64,000 nucleotides of DNA from Porphyridium purpureum (GCA_008690995.1 VRMN01000003.1:1364001-1428000), one strand, 5' to 3'. Positions 20,024 through 29,890 are shown, counted from the first letter of the stretch. Notes: generated by a model not told the origin, from the letters alone. Translations and numbers: made by a program.

Positions 20024-21415
20024 TTACAGAATCTTATGTTCGAACGTTGGACTGTGTTCACATTCAAAGTCGAGGTGCACAAATGCCCGCTCGACGTCGT
20101 CGATGGCTTCGATTCTGAATTGCAGGTCCTCTCCAATATCGTGCGCAAGATGCAGCGGCAGGTCGCGCGACAGGACGATGTCGACTTCCACAAAGCATTT
20201 CGGACCCATCGAATAGCACCTAACCGTGTCGACTTTTTCGACGAGAGGATGGTGGTTCATCGCGAGAAAGGTAACTAGCGAGAACAATTTGGGATCGGCC
20301 ACGCGGCCGAGCAGACTATCCACATGCTCTTTCGTGTGTTGGTACCAGTTGCGAATGATCATGAAAGAGATCACAATACCGCCTATCGGATCAAGAAACC
20401 AAAAAAAGTACTGCGCCGCGAGCGCCGTGCCCAGTGAGCTCACGTTCGACACAATATCGTTGTAGTGATCCAAGGCAAGACTCTGCACAGCATCATCCTC
20501 AACATTTCGACAATACAGGTACAGGCACGATTTGGTTCCTAATGCAAAGAAGATCAGCACCACTACAGGCCACGCCAACCCCTGATACGCCACGTCTTTA
20601 CCACCACCCAACAGCGTCTGCAGCGACTCCTCCAACGTAAGGAGTGTTGCAGCCGTCATCAAACACGCCATCAAGATCACCCCGACAGATTCCAAGCGTG
20701 TGCGCCCGATAGGGTAGGCATATCGGTCGCGCTGCTGCTTTCGGCTCCACACGGTGTAAAAGATCACGGCACCTGCCGTCAGATCGAGAACGGCGTCAAT
20801 CAAATTTGCCATGAGGGAGAGCGAGTGGGACGTGATGAAAGCAAAGGCCTGTGTAAAGAGCAGAATAAAGTTGCAAATGTTCGATACCAGCACCGCTCGG
20901 TTCACTGTGCGCTCCCGTGCCTCGTTTTCCGACTCGCAATCACCGTCGTCCACCGACTTCTGCCTGTCGGAACTCGCGGACTGCAAAAATGCCTTTTCAT
21001 TTTGCTCCAGGAAGCGCGAGTTCTTCCTCGAGTGCCGCACAAACGCCTCCAGCAGCTCATTCTGAGCCTCGTAGAATTCTCGAAGCCCTGCGCGAGTTGC
21101 GCTCTTCAGAGATTTCGACTCGACGAGCTCATTGAGCTGTTCCTCGTCCATGTACGCGCTCTGCCACATGTCGCGCACTGACACAAACCCGAGCGTGTTT
21201 CGGTTCCGAGAGCCTGCATGCGCCTGCATATTCTTCTGCACGACGCTCTCCTCCCAACTGCCGCCTCCAGGCTCCTGCACCGCCACGTTCACATGCAGCC
21301 GCGCGAACGCGTCATCATCCACACCTGCTCCACTTGTCGGGGTCAGCAGCGGCCGTCTTTCCGCGGACTCATCATGCCCTGTATGTCCAACCATCGTGTC
21401 ACCACACCTTGGCAA
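20024..21415 (-). CDS. Cation diffusion facilitator, Mn-type (MTP8-11-like)
   Basis: A 463-residue CDF transporter that should move Mn2+ (possibly Fe2+) out of the cytosol into an organelle or out of the cell. It has a ~175-residue hydrophilic N-terminus, six predicted membrane helices and a cytosolic C-terminal metal-sensing domain. The metal site residues are DxxxD in helix 2 (LIDAVLD, near residue 207) and DxxxD in helix 5 (DHYND, near residue 315). This pair marks the Mn-CDF branch, whereas Zn-CDFs have HxxxD. The stop codon overlaps a GTAAGA sequence, so a 3' intron cannot be excluded. It is divergent from the Sir2 gene with about 190 bases between start codons. Confidence 0.93.
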   Translation of the reverse strand: MPRCGDTMVGHTGHDESAERRPLLTPTSGAGVDDDAFARLHVNVAVQEPGGGSWEESVVQKNMQAHAGSRNRNTLGFVSVRDMWQSAYMDEEQLNELVESKSLKSATRAGLREFYEAQNELLEAFVRHSRKNSRFLEQNEKAFLQSASSDRQKSVDDGDCESENEARERTVNRAVLVSNICNFILLFTQAFAFITSHSLSLMANLIDAVLDLTAGAVIFYTVWSRKQQRDRYAYPIGRTRLESVGVILMACLMTAATLLTLEESLQTLLGGGKDVAYQGLAWPVVVLIFFALGTKSCLYLYCRNVEDDAVQSLALDHYNDIVSNVSSLGTALAAQYFFWFLDPIGGIVISFMIIRNWYQHTKEHVDSLLGRVADPKLFSLVTFLAMNHHPLVEKVDTVRCYSMGPKCFVEVDIVLSRDLPLHLAHDIGEDLQFRIEAIDDVERAFVHLDFECEHSPTFEHKIL

Positions 21416-21602
21416 ACACCTCCAACTCTCTTTCTCTCCTCACCAAACTCGTCAACCACCCGCTCCACCCGAAACTGAATCCGAATCTGAAACCGAAACC
21501 GAATCTGAAACCGAAACCGAAACCGAGGAGGTACAGTCAGTGCAGTGTGTGTTACGTCGTGGCGGACGTGGGAAGGTGGAGGGCAGTGACGGAGGCGAAG
21601 AG
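21416..21602. promoter_or_regulatory. Divergent promoter, CDF transporter / Sir2
   Basis: A 187-base gap between the two start codons. It contains a hexamer-rich stretch (GAATCT/GAAACC units, 21474-21525) and a GTACAG box at 21531-21536. The exact transcription starts are not visible. Confidence 0.5.
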
Positions 21603-23168
21603 ATGGCGACTGCGTCGATGACGGGTAAACGAAGAAAAGTGGAGGTGTCTGCGCTACGAACGGCAGCGTGTGATGAGGAGGCCCAACTTTCTGGCGCTGC
21701 TGTGGTTGGGGTCCGCGACGCGGTAGGAGTGCAGGCCGAGGGGTCATGTGTGGACGAGAACGAAAGCGATTTGGAACAGACGCAGGAGCAAGAGGGAGAT
21801 GAGGAGACAGATGACAGTACAGATGACAGTACGTCGTCCTCGTCGCACTCGTCTTTGTCCGTGCTGACCCAGCATAGCGACTACCAAAGAAATCTCAGTG
21901 CCATGGGCGAGGGCTTAATGCGCGGCGACGACATGCAGACCGTCATTGACTGCGTCATTGGACGGCCAGGCGTACTTTCGCTGGATTACGACGACGTGCC
22001 TCATTTATCCGAGCTCGCGCGACTCGTGACGTACATTAAAAGGCCAAAGCTTTTGCGGCACCGGCTGTATGAACAGGCTGTGCTGGAGGCGGACCGAGGA
22101 CTCGAGTTTATCGCGAACTTGTTGGCAACAAAGAAAAACATTGTCGTTTTGGCGGGCGCGGGCGTGAGCGTGAGCTGTGGGATACCGGACTTCCGGTCTC
22201 CGGGCGGACTGTATGAGCAGGTAGAACAGAGGTTTGGTCTGCCGGACCCACAGGCGCTCTTTGATATCAACTACTTCATGCGGGACCCATTTCCGTTCTT
22301 TAGCTTTGCGCAGGAAATCTTACCGGATGCTAACATACAGCCATCGCTCACTCATTTACTTTTGCGTGGTCTTGAAAGAGCAAACAAGCTGAGAAGACTG
22401 TATACTCAGAACATTGATGGGCTAGAGAGCAGGGCCGGGATCGAGCGATATGTTCCATGTCATGGATCCTTTCGTACCGTGTCCTGTATAAAATGCGGTT
22501 CGAAAAGTGGAGGAGATAGCATACGCAGCCAGGTAGCCAGGCAACAAATTCCGCTTTGCCCGGTGTGCGTCCCTGAGGCGTCGGAAAAGAGCAAAGACCC
22601 GGAATACATTCGTTCGCTGCTATATGCTGCGAAGCACCTTTCAGGCGTCAACTCGGGCTCGGGCTCGGGCTCGGGCTCGGACTCAGATTCGAGCTCAAGC
22701 TCGGGCACCCGGACAGACTCGGCCTCAGAATCTCCGCGCGCGCGCCTTTCTGCTTCAAACGCCCGGCCTCCGATATTGAAGTATGATGTGGTATTTTTTG
22801 GTGAGCCTCTGGGAGATGAATTCCATGAAAATATCGAGGAAGACTTGATGAGCTGCGATCTCTTGATTGTGATAGGCACGTCATGCAATGTGGCTCCTGT
22901 CGCCAAAATTCCGCTGGCGATTTCGCCGTCGGTCCCGCAGATCCTCATCAATCGTGAACAGATACTTCACCGGCCGGAATTTTTTGACATCGAACTGCTC
23001 GGGAACTGTGATGACATTTCGCGCGCACTTCTCCATTCATGTCCGTGGCTTGCGGATGAGGCTCGTATGCAGCTGTCTATTCCCCAGGACATACTTGAGT
23101 CACCTCCTCCGCATTATGAATTCGTGGCCCCGAATCGCTTTGTGTTTGAGGCGCGCGACAAGCAGTAG
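21603..23168 (+). CDS. Sir2-family NAD-dependent protein deacylase (sirtuin)
   Basis: A 521-residue sirtuin, probably nuclear, removing acetyl groups from histones or other proteins. It shows GAGVSVSCGIPDFRSPGGLYE (NAD site, from residue ~185), TQNIDGLE (~267), CHGS with the catalytic His (~286), two zinc Cys pairs (CIKC ~295; CPVC ~320), VVFFGEPLG and GTSCNVAPVA. These fit class I (SIRT1-3). Between the zinc module and the FGEP motif sits a ~50-residue Ser/Gly/Asp-rich insert encoded by a TCGGGC hexamer array. The N-terminus is acidic, with a KRRK nuclear-signal-like patch. I chose the ATG at 21603, because the in-frame ATG at 21132 would overlap the divergent CDF gene; the frame upstream is open, so the start is uncertain. 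Confidence 0.95.
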   Translation: MATASMTGKRRKVEVSALRTAACDEEAQLSGAAVVGVRDAVGVQAEGSCVDENESDLEQTQEQEGDEETDDSTDDSTSSSSHSSLSVLTQHSDYQRNLSAMGEGLMRGDDMQTVIDCVIGRPGVLSLDYDDVPHLSELARLVTYIKRPKLLRHRLYEQAVLEADRGLEFIANLLATKKNIVVLAGAGVSVSCGIPDFRSPGGLYEQVEQRFGLPDPQALFDINYFMRDPFPFFSFAQEILPDANIQPSLTHLLLRGLERANKLRRLYTQNIDGLESRAGIERYVPCHGSFRTVSCIKCGSKSGGDSIRSQVARQQIPLCPVCVPEASEKSKDPEYIRSLLYAAKHLSGVNSGSGSGSGSDSDSSSSSGTRTDSASESPRARLSASNARPPILKYDVVFFGEPLGDEFHENIEEDLMSCDLLIVIGTSCNVAPVAKIPLAISPSVPQILINREQILHRPEFFDIELLGNCDDISRALLHSCPWLADEARMQLSIPQDILESPPPHYEFVAPNRFVFEARDKQ

Positions 23169-23663
23169 AGAAAAGTGTGCGTGGCCATGTAGAATGTGAT
23201 ATCAATCCTCTTGGGCCAGCGGATGGTACATCCGAGTATCTCGTTTCGTTGGCAGATCTGGCCTGTGCTATGCTGCCTGATATATTGCGCAGATCGGACA
23301 CCAGGAGGCACAGCATAGCCCAGCTTGCTTACAAACGCTTCTCCGGGAGGCCACCTTGGAGGCAGCCAGACGAACACCAGACATAGCGTGGCAGGGCAGC
23401 GGAATTTGGGTGATAAACCAGGCGCGCGCAACGTAATTGCGGTTGTAGACTGAACAGGACTAGTTTATATCTTCAAAAGGTTGCCAAGAGCCGTGCTGGG
23501 CCGTTCTCTATGTATTACCGCCCACCTCTTCCCCTTCATTGCCCTGACAAATCGTCTAACCCAACCTGCCACATTCACTCTCGTACGGACGCCCGGCGCA
23601 TAAACTAACCAGCTCGAATGGTTTCATGGTCGACTTTGCACGAGCGCCACACGAAGGATAAAC
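23169..23663. other. Intergenic region, Sir2 to QTRT2
   Basis: About 500 bases with the 3' end of Sir2 and the promoter of QTRT2. No gene or repeat seen. Confidence 0.5.
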
Positions 23664-24932
23664 ATGGAGCGGGTCAAACGGCTGCGACCAGCGAATGCGC
23701 CATTCGAAGTGGTGTTCGAGGGAACTGGAAGCCTGTCTGGACGCGCGCGCGTCGGCCGGGTGTTCGGCGCTCATTCACAGGCAACGTCGCAAACACCGGC
23801 CCCATTGTTGCTCAGTCTACGAGGCGCATTTCCCAATCTGCCGGCCGCGCTTGTGCCGCGATGCGGTGTGGCGGGCGAAAACTCCGCGCTCGTCCAGATT
23901 CCCATGTTGGACTTCATTGTGCTGAACGCACAGACGGGATTCTCAGGCGTCGATCTGGTCAATGCACTTGAAAACAAACCGCTGCATGCAATCGCCGACG
24001 CCACTCGGGGCGCGGTGCTTTTCTTGAGTCTCAAGGCCGCAGGCAGCGACGATTTTGCAGATGGCGGGCCTGGAGGAGGACGCAGTAATGCGGTTGGTGG
24101 TGACGGGCGAGGCGGCGCGCGTCGCGTGAAACTCACACCCGCCGAGGTGCTAAAGCTCCAGCGCGCTCTTCAGTGCGATTTTTTCGAGGCGCCGTCAGAA
24201 CAGGCGGTGTTTTACATGAGCGACAATGTTGCAGATCGGTCGGTGGTCAAAACAGCCTCGATGCTGCAAGAGCTTGTGGACGCGGCAGCAGTAGATCCGT
24301 CGCTACAGCTCTTGGGTTCAATTCAGGGAGGCTTTGAGCTTGCGCGCCGTCGCACGGCCGCGGAAGACGTCGCCAAACACGAGAGCCATCTATCTGGGTA
24401 CGTAGTATCAGGTATGAATGGTGGAGAGACCTTGGAGAATCGCATAAAGTGCTTGGCAGAGTGCGTGACCGCGATTTCTTCGCCTCGGCTGCTGAGAGTA
24501 TGCGGCGGCACGGGATCCCCTTCCGAGGTGCTCGAAAGCATCGCGAAGGGCATGGATGTCATTGAAAGCAGCTATCCTTTCGAATCGGCAAACTCGGCGC
24601 TTGCGCTTCGCCTGAGCTCATCTCGACACAAGATGGACCTTCGCGACACAAAGTATCGACTTGACCGCCGGGTGCTGGTGCCAGGTTGTCCCTGTGAGGC
24701 ATGCAGCGGCTACTCTCGCGCTTACATTCACCACTTGATCAATGTACATGAGATTCTAGGCACTTCGCTGCTGGCCATACACAATCTGTACGACTATTGG
24801 TTGTTTTTTGAGCAAATTCGATGCAGCATCTTGCAAGATCGGTTCTTGCGATTTCGGCAGGAGTTTTACGATGCCATGGATGCCCAGGCGTGCGCGGAAG
24901 ATGGCGGCAGCGATACGGAAGGAAATGGGTGA
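23664..24932 (+). CDS. QTRT2: Queuine tRNA-ribosyltransferase accessory subunit 2
   Basis: The non-catalytic partner of eukaryotic tRNA-guanine transglycosylase, which swaps guanine-34 of His, Tyr, Asn and Asp tRNAs for queuine. It is 422 residues, the usual length. The TGT fold is shown by QIPMLDFIVLNAQTGFS, SIQGGFELARRR, SGYVVSGMNGGET and DTKYRLDRRVLVPGCPCEACSGYSRAYIHHL. The last segment holds the zinc ligands CxCxxC (from residue ~340) and the later His in LINVHEILG. The catalytic subunit's DSGGFQ motif is not present, which fits subunit 2 and not QTRT1. It lies tail to tail with TRM10, 90 bases apart. Queuine must be taken up, since eukaryotes do not make it. Confidence 0.93.
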   Translation: MERVKRLRPANAPFEVVFEGTGSLSGRARVGRVFGAHSQATSQTPAPLLLSLRGAFPNLPAALVPRCGVAGENSALVQIPMLDFIVLNAQTGFSGVDLVNALENKPLHAIADATRGAVLFLSLKAAGSDDFADGGPGGGRSNAVGGDGRGGARRVKLTPAEVLKLQRALQCDFFEAPSEQAVFYMSDNVADRSVVKTASMLQELVDAAAVDPSLQLLGSIQGGFELARRRTAAEDVAKHESHLSGYVVSGMNGGETLENRIKCLAECVTAISSPRLLRVCGGTGSPSEVLESIAKGMDVIESSYPFESANSALALRLSSSRHKMDLRDTKYRLDRRVLVPGCPCEACSGYSRAYIHHLINVHEILGTSLLAIHNLYDYWLFFEQIRCSILQDRFLRFRQEFYDAMDAQACAEDGGSDTEGNG

Positions 24933-25021
24933 ATCTAGTTCGGCGCATTTGAAATCATTCGCGTAGTGAGGAAGAGAACCGGGTCTTATCGACTTACACC
25001 GATGCGGAACCACGGCTTGCT

Positions 25022-25969
25022 TTACTGTCTTTTCTCTTTTCGTTTCGGAAGTGCTTCTGCACATGCAGCTTCCCAGCTTGATCCGGCTGCCCTTGCCACC
25101 AGCAAATCAAAAACATGGTTTACCGTGAGCACGCGGTATGTGAGGTCCGCGACGGGTATTCGCTTCACCAAGCACCCTGGAATGCGTCGTGCCTTGTCTA
25201 TCGTGGCGTTTTTGAGGCGGTTGCGATCAACAATACCGCCAATGACGTACAACTCGTCGGGGCTGAGTACATCAAGCTCGTCGTCGGCGTCAGCTGATAA
25301 ATACACCAATGTGCGGCTCGCGGACACGCTTTCGTGATCGATATCCTCATCCGAAACGATGCGCAAGGCCCATGAACGCCAACCGTCGCACGTCTTGTCC
25401 ATCTGGCGCTCCCATCCCGGTGATGCACTGGCGAGCGACAGCCAAATGCATGCGGACGCACCAAGCTCTTCGTCTGCCGCGCGCTTGCTGGCAGCGGCGT
25501 AGCAGAAGCGAATTTGCTTAACGAGTGACTTCTGCTCCTGCTCATTCATGTGCTCCCACCAGGCGCAGTCAATGCACACCCCTAGAACAGCATTCTTCAG
25601 GTTGGACCGTGCACGATCTCTTTTTTCCTGCGCGGCCTTGACGTGCTCGGCTCGCGCCTCTCGAACGGCCGTGATCATGGCATCGCGCTGCGCCACATCT
25701 CCAGCATCGATCGCGCTCTGAAGGCGCTGTTGAAAATTAGTCTGCCGCGCAGCCTTGGCTTCTTCGCGCTGCTTCTTCTTGATAATCTTGGTTTGGGCAT
25801 GGAGCTCTTCTCGTCTCTTCTGCTTCTCCTCGCGGCGCCGCTGGTTCCTGGACACTTGGCCGCATGATGGTTTAATTGCATGATCTGCGCCAAATAACAT
25901 CGTGCTTAGCCATTGGCCCATACTCCCCAGATTTAACGGATCTCCGAACGCAACACAGACCATCTGCAC
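25022..25969 (-). CDS. tRNA (guanine-9-N1) methyltransferase, TRM10 family
   Basis: A SPOUT-class methyltransferase that makes m1G (or m1A) at position 9 of tRNAs. It is 315 residues. A Lys/Arg-rich helical N-terminus (about residues 40-110, RRREEKQKRREELHAQTK) precedes the SPOUT core. Diagnostic segments are VLGVCIDCAWWEHM, VYLSADADDELD, YVIGGIVDRNRLKNATIDKA (the SAM-binding knot) and NHVFDLLVARAAGSSWEAA. The conserved catalytic-region Asp is present in GGIVDRN. Start taken at 25969, with an ATG two codons later equally possible. Convergent with QTRT2. Confidence 0.94.
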   Translation of the reverse strand: MQMVCVAFGDPLNLGSMGQWLSTMLFGADHAIKPSCGQVSRNQRRREEKQKRREELHAQTKIIKKKQREEAKAARQTNFQQRLQSAIDAGDVAQRDAMITAVREARAEHVKAAQEKRDRARSNLKNAVLGVCIDCAWWEHMNEQEQKSLVKQIRFCYAAASKRAADEELGASACIWLSLASASPGWERQMDKTCDGWRSWALRIVSDEDIDHESVSASRTLVYLSADADDELDVLSPDELYVIGGIVDRNRLKNATIDKARRIPGCLVKRIPVADLTYRVLTVNHVFDLLVARAAGSSWEAACAEALPKRKEKRQ

Positions 25970-26138
25970 CGAGAGAAAGAGTATGCTCCTGAATCCTCAC
26001 GCGCAGCAATGGTATCAAGTGGACACGTCTGTCCCAATGTCTCGTAGGGTGCGTGGAAACCGGAGCGGGTGCTGCGAATCGGCTTCTGTCCGTTTAGGAT
26101 CGTCCGGCTGATGATGACGATGGCGGTGTCGATTTCGT

Positions 26139-26405
26139 TCACGCCTGCTGAGGGCAGATATACAGGACGTTGTTCCCGCGAATGAAAGCGTCGCCGTACT
26201 TGTTCTTGAGCTCGCCGAGCACGTACTCCTCGGTCTGTTCTAGCGCGACGTTCATATACCCATCCATGCACGCCAGCACGCCACGAAACTCCGTGCCGTT
26301 ATGCAGCCGCACCACAACGGGCCGCCCTAGCACGCCCTTCAGAAACTCGGACGGTGAGCGCTGCGTCTTGGATCCTCCGTCCCCTCCACCACCCACGTCA
26401 CTCAT
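26139..26405 (-). CDS. LSM6: U6 snRNA-associated Sm-like protein LSm6
   Basis: One of the seven Lsm ring proteins that bind the 3' end of U6 snRNA (Lsm2-8) or act in mRNA decay (Lsm1-7). With the ATG at 26405 it has 88 residues; an upstream in-frame ATG at 26435 would add ten. The Sm1 and Sm2 motifs are nearly identical to human LSm6: SEFLKGVLGRPVVVRLHNG, FRGVLACMDGYMNVALEQTE and LKNKYGDAFIRGNNVLYI. A Gly-rich start replaces the usual SLRKQT. Divergent from the BAR-like gene across a short promoter with AACCGTT boxes. Confidence 0.96.
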   Translation of the reverse strand: MSDVGGGGDGGSKTQRSPSEFLKGVLGRPVVVRLHNGTEFRGVLACMDGYMNVALEQTEEYVLGELKNKYGDAFIRGNNVLYICPQQA

Positions 26406-26662
26406 CCTTTCAACCCCTCCTACACCCCTCGTCACCCTCTCCCTTCTCCCTTCCGGCGCCCGCCCGCCATCTTATTCCCGCAGCGCGTGAACCGTTATGA
26501 ATATCGGTCCGGTTAGGATTGAAATAAACCGCTAACCGTTACCCGGCAGCTGTTAAACTGTTAACCGTTGTGGTTTGCGCACCACTGATCAACTGGCAGG
26601 CGAGCGTGAAGCAGAGCGCGTAGGAATGGTTCGGAGAGAGAAGAAGAACCAAGAGAGAAAGC
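26406..26662. promoter_or_regulatory. Divergent promoter with AACCGTT boxes (LSm6 / BAR-like)
   Basis: A 257-base gap. AACCGTTA occurs at 26490-26497, TAACCGTTA at 26533-26541 and TAACCGTT at 26562-26569. On the other strand these read AACGGTT, the core of MYB-type/M-phase activator sites in plants. Both genes have GA-rich leaders right before their start codons. Confidence 0.45.
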
Positions 26663-29600
26663 ATGGCGGAGAAGCAAGGCGAGCGTGGGATTCTGACACC
26701 TCGCGGCGCGTGGCCTGTGAGAGTATGCAATCAGGGCACTGCATTAGGGGATGGAAGCACCGAAGACGGTGATGAGGAGGACTTGATTGAGCGCATGCCA
26801 GCGGGCATGCGCCTCTCCGGCGCGATGATGCTGAATGCCAGCGCGAGCACAGACACCTTTGAGATATACAAAAGCGTGCAGACAAATTTGCGTGACATGC
26901 TGTCCCCGCGCACTGACCAGAAGCCTGTCAAACGCCTGAACTCCACCAAGCCAGCGCAGCCGATGTCTGAGTGTGACGTCGACGTTGAGCTCTCTCAATC
27001 GCGGCGCCGCACTGGGGAGCGCAATCATGTGCCCGCAAGCAGCTCAAACACGCCTCGCAGACGCGATACACAAGCTACGGGAGACGCAACGGAGGAGCAG
27101 AACAATTTCCAGTCAGGCTCCAACACAGACAAACAGGACGGTTTTCTTGGCTGTCGCCTCGATTCTCGCGAAGTGAATTTCGATTCCGACGACACGGACC
27201 TGAGCCAAGACCATGACTTTGGCGATTGCGATGAAGATGAGCTAGCAACGCTGGAAAAGGTGCACATCTTTGAACCCCAGTTCAAGCCGCTCATGATATC
27301 CCGCGACTCTGCTCTAGCGGGATTTTCTACCGGACCTCAAGAAATTCAATGTGATGGAATGGGAAGCGGCAGTCTAAGCTCCGCCAGCACGCACAGCAGA
27401 ACAAGTTCACGCAGTTGCATAGGCGGGTCGGGGACCTCAGGCACAGATAAGAAACATGCTCTGCAGAAGAGACGGACAGACACAAGACCCAGACTCAATT
27501 CAGGATTATCTTCACCTGTGGCGGAGCGCGATCACGCGTCGAATATGGGTGGTGACGACGCCAAAACTACCGCCAAGATAGAAGCTTGGACCAAGTGTGT
27601 AACACTTGAGCTACATCGAAGAGAGCAGTTTTCGCTAACAATGGAGTGGCTATCCACTCTGGTTGACACGTACACACGAATTCTGTCACGAATTTCGTAT
27701 GAGCTCCATGCTTGGTATGCATTGCTTCATGCCAAAGTTGAGTCTTTGAAGAGCACCGCGGTATCACTATTAATGGCGAGGGAACGTGCCGCCGTCAAAT
27801 GCAGTTCGTATCTGGCTTCAATGAAAGGCTCAAAGACTAACACAAGCCCTCACGACCACATGAAAGAACAAGAAGTAATTTTTCATAGCCAAGTGACTGA
27901 GCTTGCATGTAAGAGCCACGCCGATTTTCGAGCCATAACATCGATTTCGCAGTACGTTGAAACGCTTCGGAAACAATCGGACGCGTCTTCTGTACAAGGA
28001 GAGGCCAACAAGGGCGTGCGGAATTTTGACATGGTTCGCGTGTTTGTGGATCCATCCGAAGACCAATTGTCATTGACTGCCATGCCTGAGGACCTGCAGT
28101 CTTGCTCTCGCGAAGACGGATGCGCAGAATTAGAAGCCGAGTCCCCCGCGTCGCTCGTCTCTTTTGCTGACGAAAACTCTACGTTCGAGCGCTTTTTCGA
28201 GCAGGAATTGAATTTGATGGACTCTATATTTTTGAAAGACTTAAAGCTGGCCCTGCTCCACTTTCGGGCGGCAGAGCGGCTCGAAAGTGAGCTTCTGGAT
28301 CAAAACCTGTGTTTGCTCCTTGAGGAGTGTAATTCTTTGTGCGAGTCGCTTGTATCTGAAGATCAGGCCATCAAGGGGCGCCTTAGGAGCTCGGATCAGT
28401 TTATCGACACCCATTGGTCTGCGCTTGCCTCCCAATATGAAGCTGCTTTCAAGGGCGATCAGCGCTTCCAGGAGCTCAAGCTGTCCACGCGGAGGGCATG
28501 GCAGCACCCTTCCAACTCTGTCCAGAGCCCGGATGCAGCCAACGACCAAGGCGCCAGAACCGTGAAGAATGCGTCGGCATTTGACGATACATGGCTCAAA
28601 GAGCTTCGATACAGACTCGCATGTGATTCGCAAAGTATTCTTGTCCATTCAAGTATTGTTTCTCTCCGCCGAAGTATGGTCACAGCCGTGTTCGAATTTG
28701 AGCAGCGCAGGAGGCCGGCGGTTTTGCGCATCGCAGAGACTTTGGGCCGAATCGAGGAGGAACTGAAGTCGGAGCAGGCGCTTGCGCAGGCACTCGTCAT
28801 ACAAGAATTTCGCGCCACGAAGCGGTATCTCGACGTAGATTCCGGGGCCTTTGATGAGGAAGCTTGGAGAAATTTCCGAGACACTGTTCATGGAGTGGAA
28901 GCGAAGATGTCACCAGGAGGACTCACGGGTCTACATGAGCATGGTCACACGCTTGATGAGGAGCACGCCAGCGAAACGAGGACGAAAACGTTCGGTCCGA
29001 GGCCCAATGAACAGAGCATAGTGCGTGCTTTGCACATTCAGGGATCCTATGCTGCCGCAGAAGCAACAGTAGGCTTGGAGCGCGGTGGCATGCTCAAATT
29101 ACTGTGCAACTGCCATGTGCTGGAAACACATCCGGTTGGGTCGACTTCACTGCTTGGGTCCGGCTTTGTCGTCAAAGCCACCGTGCTCAAGTACTTATCG
29201 CCCGGGAAGCAACAGCAGATAGCAGACCTGTCTGACCGGCATGTCCTTGCAGCTGCGCTGGCTCATGGAAGCTGGTCTTACGTCCTCTTGTGCCTGACCC
29301 TTGACGAGGTGGTTCATGTGATCGAGATTCCGGACAGTATCATGGATGCCATACAATTCCATGAACGTGGCGATACCTCCACAGCGGTACCATCTACTCC
29401 TTCGGCCCGGGGCCCGACTACTTGCACGCCAGGACGCGCTTCGACCAGGAAGGTTTCCTCGTGGAACTCCACGAGGAACATGGGCGAGCGGGTCATACGT
29501 GAGATTTTGGTTGACCACTATGCGCGGCGTGAAAATGATACCGAACTGCCAGCCACGCTGCTCCAGCCAAAAATTAGCATGGCGCGAAGGTTTTGCTCGG

Positions 29601-29860
29601 CTTCCGGCCTCGACGATAAAACTTTCCGTGTCCGCGAGAAATACACAAAGAGGGGCATTTCGCGTTTTTTCCGCAAGGATGTCACGCGCGTGCTCGTGTT
29701 CGAAACAACTTCTTCGCGCGACATGCGTGACTGGCTCAGCCTGCTGGACAACCCGGAGCTCGTAAGCTCCGTCCAGGATGGCCTTTCCCAAGCTAAGCTC
29801 CAGGAGCACGATCGCTTGTCTCAGGGACTTTCCTCGTCATCAGCTCCCGAGTATCTGTAG
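26663..29860 (+). CDS. Large protein with BAR-like helical region and PH-like C-terminus (tentative)
   Basis: A 1,065-residue protein with no firm family match. The first ~270 residues are polar, with acidic and Ser-rich stretches (likely disordered). From about residue 290 to 730 the sequence is strongly helical, resembling an F-BAR/BAR membrane-curving module (AWTKCVTLELHRREQFSLTM, STAVSLLMARERAAVKC, LKDLKLALLHFRAAERLE). The C-terminal ~270 residues contain hydrophobic strand-like segments and end with VLVFETTSSRDMRDWLSLL, similar to the last strand and helix of a PH domain, with a long insert in between. A membrane or phosphoinositide role is therefore possible but unproven. The start follows a GA-rich leader. 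Confidence 0.7.
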   Translation: MAEKQGERGILTPRGAWPVRVCNQGTALGDGSTEDGDEEDLIERMPAGMRLSGAMMLNASASTDTFEIYKSVQTNLRDMLSPRTDQKPVKRLNSTKPAQPMSECDVDVELSQSRRRTGERNHVPASSSNTPRRRDTQATGDATEEQNNFQSGSNTDKQDGFLGCRLDSREVNFDSDDTDLSQDHDFGDCDEDELATLEKVHIFEPQFKPLMISRDSALAGFSTGPQEIQCDGMGSGSLSSASTHSRTSSRSCIGGSGTSGTDKKHALQKRRTDTRPRLNSGLSSPVAERDHASNMGGDDAKTTAKIEAWTKCVTLELHRREQFSLTMEWLSTLVDTYTRILSRISYELHAWYALLHAKVESLKSTAVSLLMARERAAVKCSSYLASMKGSKTNTSPHDHMKEQEVIFHSQVTELACKSHADFRAITSISQYVETLRKQSDASSVQGEANKGVRNFDMVRVFVDPSEDQLSLTAMPEDLQSCSREDGCAELEAESPASLVSFADENSTFERFFEQELNLMDSIFLKDLKLALLHFRAAERLESELLDQNLCLLLEECNSLCESLVSEDQAIKGRLRSSDQFIDTHWSALASQYEAAFKGDQRFQELKLSTRRAWQHPSNSVQSPDAANDQGARTVKNASAFDDTWLKELRYRLACDSQSILVHSSIVSLRRSMVTAVFEFEQRRRPAVLRIAETLGRIEEELKSEQALAQALVIQEFRATKRYLDVDSGAFDEEAWRNFRDTVHGVEAKMSPGGLTGLHEHGHTLDEEHASETRTKTFGPRPNEQSIVRALHIQGSYAAAEATVGLERGGMLKLLCNCHVLETHPVGSTSLLGSGFVVKATVLKYLSPGKQQQIADLSDRHVLAAALAHGSWSYVLLCLTLDEVVHVIEIPDSIMDAIQFHERGDTSTAVPSTPSARGPTTCTPGRASTRKVSSWNSTRNMGERVIREILVDHYARRENDTELPATLLQPKISMARRFCSASGLDDKTFRVREKYTKRGISRFFRKDVTRVLVFETTSSRDMRDWLSLLDNPELVSSVQDGLSQAKLQEHDRLSQGLSSSSAPEYL

Positions 29861-29890
29861 GACGCACCACAATGACGTTAACCACAGACA

